The translations under genes and the position numbers were made by a program. Below, one piece after another: positions 1 through 9,216 of a stretch of 64,000 nt of DNA. Position 1 is the first letter of the stretch. Each line of letters begins with the position of its first letter. The notes below the pieces were generated by a model. That model was not told where the DNA came from. It saw only the letters and a list, made by a program, of their open reading frames with translations, and made no database searches. Source of the DNA: Phycisphaerales bacterium. GTDB taxonomy: Bacteria; Planctomycetota; Phycisphaerae; Phycisphaerales; UBA1924. The stretch is taken from assembly GCA_027019265.1 (NCBI GenBank), contig JALUWX010000032.1, positions 232,415 through 296,414 of the forward strand, given 5' to 3'.

Positions 1-296
1 ACAGGCAACGCGATATCGTCAACGATGACGATCAGATCCTCCGACGGCTCGAGCTTGAAGAAGCGGATCGCTTCCCCGACACTCTGACCCGAGCGGTTCA
101 TGTAGACCGTGGGCTTCATGAGCAGGACCTTCTCGCCCTTGATGTTCGCATCAAGAGTCGCGCTCGAGAATCGAGCTTTCGCGATCGAACCCACCGCGTG
201 CTTGTGCGCCAGCGCGTCAACGACCATAAACCCGGCGTTGTGCCTGGTCTTGTCGTACTGACTCCCCGGATTGCCCAAGCCGACGATGAGCTTCAC
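1..296 (-). CDS. pth: Peptidyl-tRNA hydrolase, C-terminus cut by window edge
   Basis: Releases tRNA from peptidyl-tRNA that drops off the ribosome, in the cytoplasm. I translated the minus strand by hand from a GTG at 296. The product opens with VKLIVGLGNPG, followed by YDKTRHNAGF, the family signature that includes the catalytic His of the RHNxG motif; MKPTVYMNRSG and VIVDDIALP further on are also typical. About 98 residues are visible of a usual 185-200, and the rest lies left of base 1. It starts 4 nt after the stop codon of rplY, so the two are co-transcribed. The bL25-pth pairing is common in bacteria. Confidence 0.93.
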   Translation of the reverse strand, partial: MKLIVGLGNPGSQYDKTRHNAGFMVVDALAHKHAVGSIAKARFSSATLDANIKGEKVLLMKPTVYMNRSGQSVGEAIRFFKLEPSEDLIVIVDDIALP

Positions 297-300
297 GCGA

Positions 301-945
301 TCACTCCTCGTCGGCCTTCTTCTCACCGATCACTTCGGGAGAAGCGCCCTCGCTGGAGACCTCTTCGGACTCCGCGTCATCGGACTGTGTCGCCTTCATG
401 ACGATCTGCGCGACGATCGCGTCCTCGTCGGACTCGAGCTTCATGGTGTCGAGGGGGAGCTTGACATCGGAAGCGTGGATGATGTCCCCGACTTCCATCC
501 CCGAAACATCGACCTCGACGTGATCGGGGAGGTTGGTGATGAGCACGTTGAGCTCAAGCTCGGTGACGGGGTGCATCATGATCGCGCCCGCCGTCTTGAG
601 CCCCTTGGCTTCACCGACGAAGGTCAGGTGAACATTGACGTTCACGCGCTCGTCGAGATTCACACGGGCAAAGTCCGCGTGGAGGATGTTGTCGCCCAGG
701 TACCCGTAGCTCAGGTCCTTGAGGAGCACGTGCTCCTTGGTCCCGTCCAGATCGAGCTCGAAGAACTTCTCGCCCTTCTTCAGGAGTTGGAGGGTTTCGT
801 GCATGTCGAGCGCGATCGAGACGGGCTCTTCTTTGTGCCCGTAGACCACGGCCGGGAGTGATCCGCTCTCGCGCAGACGGCGCGAGTAACGCGATCCTGT
901 ACGCTCACGCTTCGTCGCGCTGAGCAAAGGTGCTTGTCCACTCAT
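301..945 (-). CDS. rplY: Ribosomal protein bL25, long (CTC) form
   Basis: Binds 5S rRNA in the large ribosomal subunit. The 214-residue product is the long CTC type: an N-terminal 5S-binding domain (about residues 1-95, with RESGSLPAVVYGHKEEPV) and a C-terminal TL5-type beta domain (about 100-190), then an acidic tail rich in Glu and Ser. An AAGGAG ribosome-binding site lies just upstream of the ATG at 945. It sits between prs and pth, a common bacterial order (prs-rplY-pth). Family assignment is secure; the acidic tail length varies among relatives. Confidence 0.95.
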   Translation of the reverse strand: MSGQAPLLSATKRERTGSRYSRRLRESGSLPAVVYGHKEEPVSIALDMHETLQLLKKGEKFFELDLDGTKEHVLLKDLSYGYLGDNILHADFARVNLDERVNVNVHLTFVGEAKGLKTAGAIMMHPVTELELNVLITNLPDHVEVDVSGMEVGDIIHASDVKLPLDTMKLESDEDAIVAQIVMKATQSDDAESEEVSSEGASPEVIGEKKADEE

Positions 946-1006
946 ATTCAGACTCCTTATCTACTTCACTACTTCGTTGGTTTGCTTCGTATGTGTTCCG
1001 TGCGGA

Positions 1007-1981
1007 TCAGCGTTTGACCTGCGAGGTCCCTCGGAACATCGCGCTGACCGATTCGTTGTCGTGGATCCGTTTGATCGCTTGTCCCAGAAGCTCGCCCACC
1101 GAGAGCACGGTGAGCTTGTTCAGGAGGGGACCCGCGCGATGCTCGCTCGGGATCGTGTCCGTGATGACGACGCGTGAGATCGGGGACGCGCTGAGCTTCT
1201 CGATCGCGGCGCCCGCGAGCACCCCGTGGGTCGCGGCGCAGATCACGTTCGTCGCGCCCTCCTGCGCGACGAGCTCCGCCGCTTTCACGACCGTCCCACC
1301 CGTCGAGATCATGTCGTCGAACATGAGGACCGTCTTACCCTTCACATCCCCGATGAGGTTCCCGACCTCGACGGTTTCGCCCGTGATCCGGCGCTTGTTG
1401 ATGATCGCGAGATCCGCGCCCAAAAGGTTTGCCATCTTCTCCGCGACCTTCACGTTCCCCACATCGGGAGACACGAGACACAGGTCCCCGAGGTCCTCAC
1501 GGATCGAGCTGAAGTACTCGTAAAACACGGGCATCGCGCTCAGGTGATCCACGGGGAGATCGAAGAAGCCTTGGATCTGAGCCGCGTGGAGATCGATCGC
1601 GAGCACCCGGTCCGCGCGGGCGGCCGTGATCATGTTCGCGACGAGCTTGGCCGTGATCGGGACACGCCCCTCGTCCTTCCGGTCCTGACGACCGTACCCG
1701 TAGTAGGGCATAACCATCGTGATCCGCTTCGCGCTCGCGCGACGGAGACAGTCGCAGAACACGAGCAGTTCCATCAGGTTGTCGTTGACGGGCTCACAGG
1801 TCGAGATGACGACGAAGCAGTCGCGCCCGCGCACATCGTCCTCGAGCTTGGTGATGACCTCGCCGTCGGGAAAGAGCGTGGTTCGCGCTTTGCCCATCTC
1901 GATCCCGATCTCATCGCAGACGCGCTGCGCGAGTTCTTTCGAGTTGCGCCCTGCAAAGACCTTCAGTTCCGGCTCACTCAT
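1007..1981 (-). CDS. prs: Ribose-phosphate pyrophosphokinase (PRPP synthetase)
   Basis: Makes PRPP from ribose 5-phosphate and ATP for purine, pyrimidine, His and Trp synthesis. From the ATG at 1981 the product is 324 residues, close to the usual 310-320. It starts MSEPELKVFAGRNSKELAQ, has the flexible loop YGYGRQDRK, and the PRPP-binding loop MFDDMISTGGTVVKAA. An upstream in-frame start at 2029 would add 16 residues reading back into glmU and is less likely. The chosen start overlaps the 3' end of the glmU-like gene by 8 nt, so translation is probably coupled. Confidence 0.95.
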   Translation of the reverse strand: MSEPELKVFAGRNSKELAQRVCDEIGIEMGKARTTLFPDGEVITKLEDDVRGRDCFVVISTCEPVNDNLMELLVFCDCLRRASAKRITMVMPYYGYGRQDRKDEGRVPITAKLVANMITAARADRVLAIDLHAAQIQGFFDLPVDHLSAMPVFYEYFSSIREDLGDLCLVSPDVGNVKVAEKMANLLGADLAIINKRRITGETVEVGNLIGDVKGKTVLMFDDMISTGGTVVKAAELVAQEGATNVICAATHGVLAGAAIEKLSASPISRVVITDTIPSEHRAGPLLNKLTVLSVGELLGQAIKRIHDNESVSAMFRGTSQVKR

Positions 1982-2774
1982 CGCGATCCTCGCTTGTCGT
2001 TGAAACCGTCCGGGCGCGGTAGATCGCATCGACCTCCGCGAGATGCTCCAGCGTGTTGATGCTCAGGATGTCCTCGGGGGGAACCGCATCGATGACCTCG
2101 ACCCGCGCCCCGGACCCGAGCAGGAGCTCGAAGACGTCCGTGACGTAGTACTCCCCCGTCAGCTCATTGCGACCCACCTTGTCGAGCGCTCCGAACAGCG
2201 CCCCGTTCTTCACGCAGTAGTAGCTCGGGTTGACCTCACGGATCGTGAGTTCGTCCTCGCTCGCGTTCTTCTGCTCGATGATCCGGACGAACGCGCCCGA
2301 GCTGTCCCGGACGATCCGGCCGTACCCCCCGGGGTCCTCGATCGTGCTCGTCGCGAGGGTCGCGCTCGCTTCGGAGTTCCGCTGGAGGTCGAGCATGGTC
2401 CGGAGCGTGGCCGAGCGGATCAGCGGTCCATCGCCGCAGAGCACGAACACGTCAGTATCGTCATCGACATCCGTGAATGCGTCCTTCGCGCTCATCACCG
2501 CATGACCCGTCCCGAGTTGCTCCTCCTGGACGGCGAACTCGACCCGATCCCCGTACCCCTCGAGCGCTTCGCGCACCAGCTCCTGCTTGTACCCCACCAC
2601 CACGACCACCCGATCGCACCCCGAGTCGAGACACGCATCGACGACGGCGCAGACCATCGGACGACCACCGACCTCATGACAGACCTTGGGGAGATCGGAC
2701 TGCATCCGGGTCCCCTTGCCGGCCGCGAGAATGATCGCCTGAGGCGCTCGGGATTCTGATTGGTGATCAGTCAT
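1974..2774 (-). CDS. glmU: N-acetylglucosamine-1-phosphate uridyltransferase, pyrophosphorylase domain only
   Basis: Predicted to make UDP-GlcNAc from GlcNAc-1-P and UTP for peptidoglycan and LPS. The 266-residue product shows the nucleotidyltransferase signature AIILAAGKGTRMQSDLPKV (about residues 13-31), then QEEQLGTGHAV and CGDGPLI. Bifunctional GlmU is about 450 residues and carries a left-handed beta-helix acetyltransferase domain; that domain is absent here, because the ORF ends cleanly and overlaps prs. The acetylation of glucosamine-1-P must then be done by another protein, or this enzyme serves a related sugar-nucleotide step. It heads the glmU-prs-rplY-pth cluster. Confidence 0.85.
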   Translation of the reverse strand: MTDHQSESRAPQAIILAAGKGTRMQSDLPKVCHEVGGRPMVCAVVDACLDSGCDRVVVVVGYKQELVREALEGYGDRVEFAVQEEQLGTGHAVMSAKDAFTDVDDDTDVFVLCGDGPLIRSATLRTMLDLQRNSEASATLATSTIEDPGGYGRIVRDSSGAFVRIIEQKNASEDELTIREVNPSYYCVKNGALFGALDKVGRNELTGEYYVTDVFELLLGSGARVEVIDAVPPEDILSINTLEHLAEVDAIYRARTVSTTSEDRDE

Positions 2775-2828
2775 GGGGCGCGATCGCGTCGATCCGACGG
2801 TGCACCGAAGTGGAAGAGAGAAAGAAAG

Positions 2829-2899
2829 TTACCCCACGAGGATTCGAACCTCGACTGACTGTACCAAAAACAGTAGTGCTGCCATTACACCATGGGGCA
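2829..2899 (-). tRNA. tRNA-Gln (anticodon UUG)
   Basis: Read on the minus strand, TGCCCCA at 2899 pairs with TGGGGTA near 2830 to form the 7-bp acceptor stem. The anticodon stem ACTGT/ACAGT encloses loop TTTTGGT with anticodon TTG. The T-arm carries GGTTCGAATCC. Length is 71 nt. CCA is not encoded. Confidence 0.97.
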
Positions 2900-3315
2900 A
2901 AGATGTCTCTTCCGTCTATCGGCTCACGGCGTCTCGCCGCTCGACCTCCGCGTGTTGTTCGGATCGAAACCCGATCCGAGGGTGTACCGAACCTGACTTT
3001 GCGGCTCGGACACCCCCACACGTGGGAGCGCATCGCCGCAGCCGATGTCGCGGACACAATCGTCCGCTTGGAACTGGATTCTCTCGGGCTGCGTCGAACG
3101 GGAAACCACGCTCGTTGCTCGAGAACCCATGCACGCGCCTCGGTTCGGGGTTCGATCCCCTCACGTCCGTCGCATGCGGCTCCGCAAGACCGAATCGTAG
3201 GCCCCCACCCCGATCCGGATCGAGTCGATCAGTCCGAAAGACGATAACCAGAACAGGGATCCGCCTTGACTCCAACCCCTCAATCGGAGACGCTGTGATC
3301 GGATCGGAGAGTTCC
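2900..3315. other. Intergenic gap with no gene seen
   Basis: Short overlapping ORFs run through here in several frames, but none has recognisable motifs or a convincing start. A T-arm-like GGGGTTCGATCCCC occurs near 3148, but no acceptor or anticodon arm fits around it. The last part should carry the promoter and leader of the 3316 gene; GGAGAG just before its ATG is a good ribosome-binding site. Confidence 0.5.
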
Positions 3316-4887
3316 ATGCGCATCACGTTGTCCCGCGCCCTTTTGTTCTGTCTTTGCTTGGTGTCCCCCGCCTGCTGGGCGGCCGCGCCTGACGGCGCGC
3401 AGGAACGCGGACTCAATCAAGATCTCCTCCCGGATCCCCCCGACGGCGCAATCCGGATCAACCTCAAGCAGATCGCGACCGGACTGTTCGGACAGGTCGA
3501 AGGGATCAATCAGATCCTCCCGAGCGATATGGCTCCGTTCCCCGATGGATCAGACAGGATCGCGATCCTTACCCTCGGTGGGGTCGTCCGGCTCCTCCAG
3601 CCCAACAACACCCTCGAGCCGATCCCCTACCTGATCACCACCAACGAGGACACCGTCATCGAACCCGGGAACTTCGGGATCATCTCCTTCGTGTTCCACC
3701 CGGATTTCGCGGATCCGAAAGCCCCGGGGTACGGGAAGTTCTACATCATCGAAACCGAAGACGTCAGCGCCGGAACCCCCGATTTCGACGGCTCGCTCCA
3801 ACAAAGCGCCTTCGGGGGACAGCACCACGATGTGCTCTACGAGTACACGACAACCGATCCCTCGAGCGATACCTTCGTCGGGACCAAGCGAGAGGTCCTG
3901 CGCATCGAGCAACCCGGATGGGACCACAACGTCTTTGACCTGACCTTCGGGATCGGCGCGGAACGGGGCATCCTCTACATCACCTCGGGGGACGGGGGGA
4001 ACGCGCCGGCCGGGGACGCGCTGATCCGTGAGAACGCGCAGTTCATGGGCAACGTCTTCGGGAAGATCCTCCGGATCGACCCCCTCGGATCCAACAGCGC
4101 CAACGGGAACTACGGGATCCCGCCCGACAACCCGTTCCTCAGCGATCCGAACACCCTCGACGAGATCTACTCCTACGGGCACCGCGCCCCGTTCCGTCTC
4201 AACACGGATCGGAGCACCGGAGACCTCTGGCTCGGCGAAGTCGGACAGAACCAGATCGAGGAGATCAATCAGGTCCTCCCCGGCGCGAACTACGGATGGG
4301 CGCTCAAAGAAGGAAGCTTCCTCTTCGACGAACTCGATCTCTCGAACAACCAACCCGACCCGGATCTGGACAACAACGGAACGGGGGACTTCGCCGACTC
4401 GATGGGGTTCACGGACCCCATCTTCGAGGTCGATCACGAGACGGCCGTCTCGATGACCGGGGGGTTCGTGTACCGGGGCTCCGCGATCCCCAACCTCCAG
4501 GGACGATTCATCTTCGGGGACGGCTTCGGGAACGGGCTCTTCCACGCCAACCCGAGCGATGGCCCGGTCTCCGGAGAAACAGGAGGAGTCGTCCGGTTCA
4601 CCTTCGGACCGGCCGGGGTCCCCATGCCCTTCGGGGTGATCTCCATCGGAGAGGACCTCGACGGCGAGCTCTATCTGCTGACCCTCGACGGACGGGTCCT
4701 GCGCCTCGATCCGTCGCCGTGCAACGCCGCGGATCTCTACCCCGACGGATCGCTCGACTTCTTCGATGTGAGCACCTTCCTCCAACTCCTCTCGAACGAG
4801 GAACCACGCGCCGACTTCAACCGAGACGGGTTCTACGACTTCTTCGACATCAGCGCGTACCTGACGATCTTCATGAACGGATGCTGA
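3316..4887 (+). CDS. Secreted PQQ-type glucose/sorbosone dehydrogenase-like protein with dockerin-like tail
   Basis: A 523-residue exported protein. Residues 1-25 form a signal peptide ending near WAAAPDG. Most of the rest resembles the six-bladed beta-propeller of soluble aldose/sorbosone dehydrogenases: FHPDFADP, LTFGIGAERGILYITSGDGG, GNVFGKILRIDP, YSYGHRAPF, LWLGEVGQNQIEEIN, NYGWALKEG. Residues about 468-523 form a separate module with two Asp-rich loops ending in DFFDVS and DFFDIS and a final GC, a dockerin-type-I-like tail frequent on Phycisphaerae secreted proteins. Substrate and cofactor cannot be told from sequence. The ATG at 3316 is chosen for its GGAGAG site and because the signal peptide begins there. 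Confidence 0.85.
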   Translation: MRITLSRALLFCLCLVSPACWAAAPDGAQERGLNQDLLPDPPDGAIRINLKQIATGLFGQVEGINQILPSDMAPFPDGSDRIAILTLGGVVRLLQPNNTLEPIPYLITTNEDTVIEPGNFGIISFVFHPDFADPKAPGYGKFYIIETEDVSAGTPDFDGSLQQSAFGGQHHDVLYEYTTTDPSSDTFVGTKREVLRIEQPGWDHNVFDLTFGIGAERGILYITSGDGGNAPAGDALIRENAQFMGNVFGKILRIDPLGSNSANGNYGIPPDNPFLSDPNTLDEIYSYGHRAPFRLNTDRSTGDLWLGEVGQNQIEEINQVLPGANYGWALKEGSFLFDELDLSNNQPDPDLDNNGTGDFADSMGFTDPIFEVDHETAVSMTGGFVYRGSAIPNLQGRFIFGDGFGNGLFHANPSDGPVSGETGGVVRFTFGPAGVPMPFGVISIGEDLDGELYLLTLDGRVLRLDPSPCNAADLYPDGSLDFFDVSTFLQLLSNEEPRADFNRDGFYDFFDISAYLTIFMNGC

Positions 4888-4891
4888 TCGC

Positions 4892-5947
4892 TCACCCGTT
4901 CGGATCGTCATCCAGCGAGTCGGGATCGCTCTGCGCCTCGATCATGTCCGATCCGATCAGCTCGTAGCAGGTCTGCAAGAGACCCACGAGCGGGAAGCGT
5001 CCCACGAACGGGCTCGGTCCGAGCCGCCGGAGCAGCACACACGACACGGGGGGAGGCTCGATCGGTGTGTCGAGATCATCGAGCGATGCGCCCACATCCC
5101 AGAACGAATCGATCGCGTCCTCAAGGGGAGCGCTCGGCGCATCCGAGACCCCGGGGACGAGCGGCGCGAGCACGGGGGACGGCCCGGGTCCCTGCACCCC
5201 AACCGCGCGCTTCTGACGGAGCGCATCCACAAGATCCGAGCCCGGCATCCCGTGGAGTCCGAAGACATCCATGGGTTCTGATCCGAGCCGTTCAGCAAGG
5301 ATCGTCGTCAGACACACGGTGTGCTTGCACCAGGGCTCTTCTTCCGTCCAGTCCGGGCATGAACAGACGGGGGTGATGTCCGTGGGTTCCGTCGGGAACA
5401 GGCGCAGCCCGAGGGGCGCGAACACGTCCTCGATATTGCTCGGGAGCTCCCCCGAGAGCAGCTTCGCCGCGTAGCGCACCTGGTCCGCCATCGCCGCAAC
5501 GATCTGCTCCTGCGCTTCCGCATCGAATCGTGAGAGCGCGAGGGTCGTCGTGTAGGGCTTGTCCGAGCGACCCTGGATGATCCCTTCGCACAGGGTCCCG
5601 TCGAGCGTGAATCGCTTGGTCTGACCCGCGCGCGCGTACTCCAGACCTTCGCGATAGATCTCCCCCTTCGCGCCCTCCTCAGCGACGCGCATCAAGCGCT
5701 GGGTCACCCACGACGAGGGTTGCTCGTCGGGCTTGAGCTTCAGCTTCACCCCACCCCGAACCCGGCGCGGGTTCGTCAGCGACTTGCGCGACGAACGGAA
5801 CGACGCATACTGCGGCTTCACCTTCTTCGGAGCCGTCGGGACGTGCGCGCTCAGAGTCGGTTTCGCGACACTCTTGACGACACGATCCGAAGGCGGCGGT
5901 GGCGCCTTCGCCGCTGCTTTCTTGGTTGTCGCTTTCTTTTTCGCCAT
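4892..5947 (-). CDS. SWIM zinc-finger protein
   Basis: 351 residues. The N-terminal about 75 residues are rich in Lys, Ala, Pro and Arg and look disordered and nucleic-acid binding. A SWIM motif CxC-x9-CxH is formed by C195, C197, C207 and H209. The C-terminal part is acidic and less conserved. SWIM proteins are often encoded next to SNF2 helicases, and here the helicase gene lies just upstream with an 18-nt gap, so the two probably act together on DNA or nucleoprotein. The exact role is unknown. The name rests on the motif and the neighbour. Confidence 0.85.
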   Translation of the reverse strand: MAKKKATTKKAAAKAPPPPSDRVVKSVAKPTLSAHVPTAPKKVKPQYASFRSSRKSLTNPRRVRGGVKLKLKPDEQPSSWVTQRLMRVAEEGAKGEIYREGLEYARAGQTKRFTLDGTLCEGIIQGRSDKPYTTTLALSRFDAEAQEQIVAAMADQVRYAAKLLSGELPSNIEDVFAPLGLRLFPTEPTDITPVCSCPDWTEEEPWCKHTVCLTTILAERLGSEPMDVFGLHGMPGSDLVDALRQKRAVGVQGPGPSPVLAPLVPGVSDAPSAPLEDAIDSFWDVGASLDDLDTPIEPPPVSCVLLRRLGPSPFVGRFPLVGLLQTCYELIGSDMIEAQSDPDSLDDDPNG

Positions 5948-5965
5948 GGGTGTCTGTGATCCTGA

Positions 5966-8900
5966 TTAGAACTCGTCGCTGATCGTGTCCGCGCGGAGCT
6001 GGAGGAGATCGCGCAGACGATCCGTGTCGAGCTCCGTGAGCCAACGCTCCCCGTGCCCGATGATGTTCTCCGCGAGCTCGGTCTTGGACTCGATCATCTC
6101 GTCGATCCGCTCTTCGAGTGTCCCCCTCACGATGTACTTGTGCACCTGGACCGTGCGCGTCTGACCAATCCGGTACGCGCGGTCCGTCGCTTGGTTCTCG
6201 ACGGCCGGGTTCCACCAGCGGTCGAAGTGGAACACGTGCGTCGCCGCCGTCAGGTTCAGACCCACACCACCCGCTTTGAGCGAGAGGATGAGGATCGGGT
6301 TCTTCCCCGTCGCTTCCTGGAACTGATCGATCATCTTCTGGCGCTGACCCTGGGGGGTACCGCCGTGGAGGAAGAGGATGTCCCGACCCAGCTCATGACG
6401 GAGCATCGTCGCGAGGATGTGCCCCATCTGACGGAACTGGGTGAACACCAGCGCCTGATCGCCCTCGGAGATGATCTCCCCGAGCTGCTCGAGCAGACGG
6501 ACACATTTACCCGAGCGCGACGGATCGACCGGACGCCCGTGCTGCGGGTCCGCGTCCTTGAGCATCTGCGCGGGGTGGTTGCAGATCTGCTTGAGCTTGA
6601 TGAGGGCCGCGAGCACGAGACCACGACGATGGATCCCCTCGGCGCGTTCGACATCGGAGAGCATCCGCTTGACGCATCCCTCGTAGAGCTGCGCCTGCTC
6701 GCTCGTGAGCGGGCACCAGTCCTTCGTCTCGATCTTCTCGGGGAGGTCCGACACGATCTCGGGGTCGGTCTTGACGCGCCGGAGGATGAACGGACGCACC
6801 ATGGATCGCAGGCGCTCCATCTTGTTCTGGTCCCGGTGGCGCTCGATCGGGAGCGCGAACTTCTTCCGGAACGTCCCGCTCGGACCCAAGTACTTCGGGT
6901 TCAGGAAGTCCATGATCGACCACAGCTCGCTCAGTCGGTTCTCGACCGGGGTACCCGTGAGCGCGATGCGCCTCGGGACGTTGAGCTGACGGACAGCGAT
7001 CGACTGCTTCGCGGCCGGGTTCTTGACGAACTGCGCCTCGTCGAGCACCACGCGCCCCCACTTCACCTGGGTGAGGAAGTCGTTGTCCCGGTTCACGAGC
7101 GCGTACGTCGTCACGACGATGTCGATCTTCGGGGCTTTCTCGACGAACGCGTCCCCCTGGACACGATCCACCCCGTGGTGCACCATCACCTTGATCTCGG
7201 GCGCGAACCGCTCGAACTCCTTCACCCAGTTCCCGATCACGGACATCGGGACCACGAGGAGGGTCGGGAGGATGGGCTCGTCCTTGGGAGCCGTCGCGCG
7301 TTCGTGCTGCATCAGCGCGATCATCTGGATCGTCTTCCCGAGACCCATGTCGTCCGCGAGACACGCGCCGAACCCGAAGCGTTCCATGAACGACATCCAC
7401 GACAGACCACGGATCTGGTACGGGCGGAGGGTGCCCTTGAACTTCTCGGGGGTTTCGAGGACCGGGAGTTCGAGCTTGGCTTCTGTGCCGTCGCCACCCC
7501 CGAGGAGCGAAGCCACCCACCCCGTCGCTTCGATCCCCGTGACGGGAAGCCCCGTCTGCGCCGAATCGGACGCGAGCGCGAGCTGCATCGCTTCCCCGAG
7601 TTCCATCTCCCCACCCGGGTTCTCGGAGATGAACTTGATCGCGTTCTGCACGTCCTCGGGTCGGATCTCGACCCACTGCCCGTTCACCTGAACCAGCGGC
7701 GTGTTCTTCTGCGCCAGCTCTTCGAACTCGTGGAGTGTGAGGGTCGTGTCCCCGATCGCGATCTCCCAGTGGTACCCCACCAGGGTCCCGAGCCCGAGCT
7801 GCGCGGGCGCCGCATCGGGGTCGCTCGGATCACCCTCGAGCGATTCGAGCGGATCCGAATCGATCCGGAGGCGCGTCCCCAAACGACCCGTCGGCGAGTT
7901 CCACCAAGCGGGCGCATCGACCCCGAACCCCTGCTCCTCGAGCACGGGCTTGACCTCGCGCAGGAACTGATACGCGTCTTGGGTCTCGAGCAGCACCTCG
8001 ATGGGCTCGCTCTGATCCAACGCATCCTCGAGCTTCTTGTAGTACCGGCTTGCGCGACCCAGCTCCCCCATCAGCAGTTCCTGGGGGTGCTCGAGGGTCA
8101 GCCCCTCGTACACGATCCGGTCCCGGTTAATGAGCCAGATATCCGCGCCGCGCAGGATCACTTCCTCGTCGTCGAGCGATTGGATGTAGAAACTCATCGA
8201 CCAGAGCTTCGCTTCGTCCGGCGCGTCCTGACCGAGGGTGTCCGCGATCGGTTCGCTCAAACGCAGACCGAAGCGCCACGACGAGGACTCCCCACGGTCC
8301 TCGAGCTCGCTGATCCATTTCCGGACCGCTTTCGCGATCTCCGCGCGCTGACCCGTCCCCGCGCGAATCCCCGGGATCTGACCGAGCAGCCCCGTGAGCC
8401 ACGCGACCTGATGATCGAGCCCGGGATCGGCGCTCTCGATCGTGTCTTCCATCTCCTCGACGCGCAGCACACGCCGGCAGTGCGCATCGGTCACGCTCGT
8501 GAGCATCTCGTTCGTGATCGACCATGCATCGTGCGCATGACCATCGGGGACCGCGCGCGCCACGGGGGGCATGGACCGAACGAGTTTCCCGACACGACGC
8601 GCCGACATCTCGTCGGCCAGCCAGGGCTGCCAACGACCGCTGATCGACCCGTCCGAATCCTGGAACGCCATCGGCACAAACCGATGCCCCGCGATCAGGT
8701 GCTCGACCAACCGAGAAGCAGCAACAAAGTACCGGACCCCGGGTCCCGCATGGATGTCGTCCGAGTCCTCGGACTCCGCGCGATCCATCAGATCCTCGAG
8801 CACGCGCGAGATCGCGCTCGGCGCGATCGAAACCGTCGGGATCTCGACCTCAGCGAGCCCGTCCGGCGGAGTCTCATCGACCTCGATCCCCCCGAGGTTC

Positions 8901-9136
8901 ACCATGTCGTGCGACGGCATGGGGATCCCGGCATGAACCGGGATCCTCAGCGTGATCCGCGACGATTCGCCCTCGATGAAATCGGGGGCGCTCGCATACG
9001 GGTGGCTGTTCTCGTCGGGAGTGACACCAAACCAATCCGACTCGGGGCGCATCTCGCACCAGAGATGGAGGCGCTCGTCGCTCCAGTTCGCATGGATCAC
9101 TCGTGTTGCGCTCGCGATGACGGCCGTGTCGCTCAC
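5966..9136 (-). CDS. SNF2/RapA-family DNA-dependent ATPase (helicase-like)
   Basis: 1056 residues, starting at GTG 9136. The N-terminal half (to about 550) is the poorly conserved accessory region of bacterial SNF2 proteins. The motor follows: Walker A in ADDMGLGKTIQM with GLGKT near 597-601, DEAQ box near 697-700, LTGTPVENRLSELWSIMDFL, then the second RecA domain with VFTQFRQMG, LSLKAGGVGLNLT and motif VI QATDRAYRIGQTR near 985. These proteins translocate on duplex DNA and remodel bound proteins such as RNA polymerase. It is co-transcribed with the downstream SWIM gene. The specific target is not shown by sequence. Confidence 0.93.
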   Translation of the reverse strand: MSDTAVIASATRVIHANWSDERLHLWCEMRPESDWFGVTPDENSHPYASAPDFIEGESSRITLRIPVHAGIPMPSHDMVNLGGIEVDETPPDGLAEVEIPTVSIAPSAISRVLEDLMDRAESEDSDDIHAGPGVRYFVAASRLVEHLIAGHRFVPMAFQDSDGSISGRWQPWLADEMSARRVGKLVRSMPPVARAVPDGHAHDAWSITNEMLTSVTDAHCRRVLRVEEMEDTIESADPGLDHQVAWLTGLLGQIPGIRAGTGQRAEIAKAVRKWISELEDRGESSSWRFGLRLSEPIADTLGQDAPDEAKLWSMSFYIQSLDDEEVILRGADIWLINRDRIVYEGLTLEHPQELLMGELGRASRYYKKLEDALDQSEPIEVLLETQDAYQFLREVKPVLEEQGFGVDAPAWWNSPTGRLGTRLRIDSDPLESLEGDPSDPDAAPAQLGLGTLVGYHWEIAIGDTTLTLHEFEELAQKNTPLVQVNGQWVEIRPEDVQNAIKFISENPGGEMELGEAMQLALASDSAQTGLPVTGIEATGWVASLLGGGDGTEAKLELPVLETPEKFKGTLRPYQIRGLSWMSFMERFGFGACLADDMGLGKTIQMIALMQHERATAPKDEPILPTLLVVPMSVIGNWVKEFERFAPEIKVMVHHGVDRVQGDAFVEKAPKIDIVVTTYALVNRDNDFLTQVKWGRVVLDEAQFVKNPAAKQSIAVRQLNVPRRIALTGTPVENRLSELWSIMDFLNPKYLGPSGTFRKKFALPIERHRDQNKMERLRSMVRPFILRRVKTDPEIVSDLPEKIETKDWCPLTSEQAQLYEGCVKRMLSDVERAEGIHRRGLVLAALIKLKQICNHPAQMLKDADPQHGRPVDPSRSGKCVRLLEQLGEIISEGDQALVFTQFRQMGHILATMLRHELGRDILFLHGGTPQGQRQKMIDQFQEATGKNPILILSLKAGGVGLNLTAATHVFHFDRWWNPAVENQATDRAYRIGQTRTVQVHKYIVRGTLEERIDEMIESKTELAENIIGHGERWLTELDTDRLRDLLQLRADTISDEF

Positions 9137-9216
9137 GAATCTCGCTCCCGCGCATCGCGCGCCCGATCGACCGGACGAGGCACATCACGCGCCGAACCGA
9201 TCGGATCCTGCTCGAA

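Noticed and set aside
3135..3185. T-arm-like GGGGTTCGATCCCC near 3148, as in a tRNA or tmRNA 3' end
   Set aside because: The next 7 bases do not pair with any upstream acceptor, and no D-arm, anticodon arm or tmRNA 5' end was found.
2773..3315. Extension of the 3316 gene upstream through tRNA-Gln
   Set aside because: The frame crosses a clear tRNA gene, and a signal peptide with ribosome-binding site begins at 3316.
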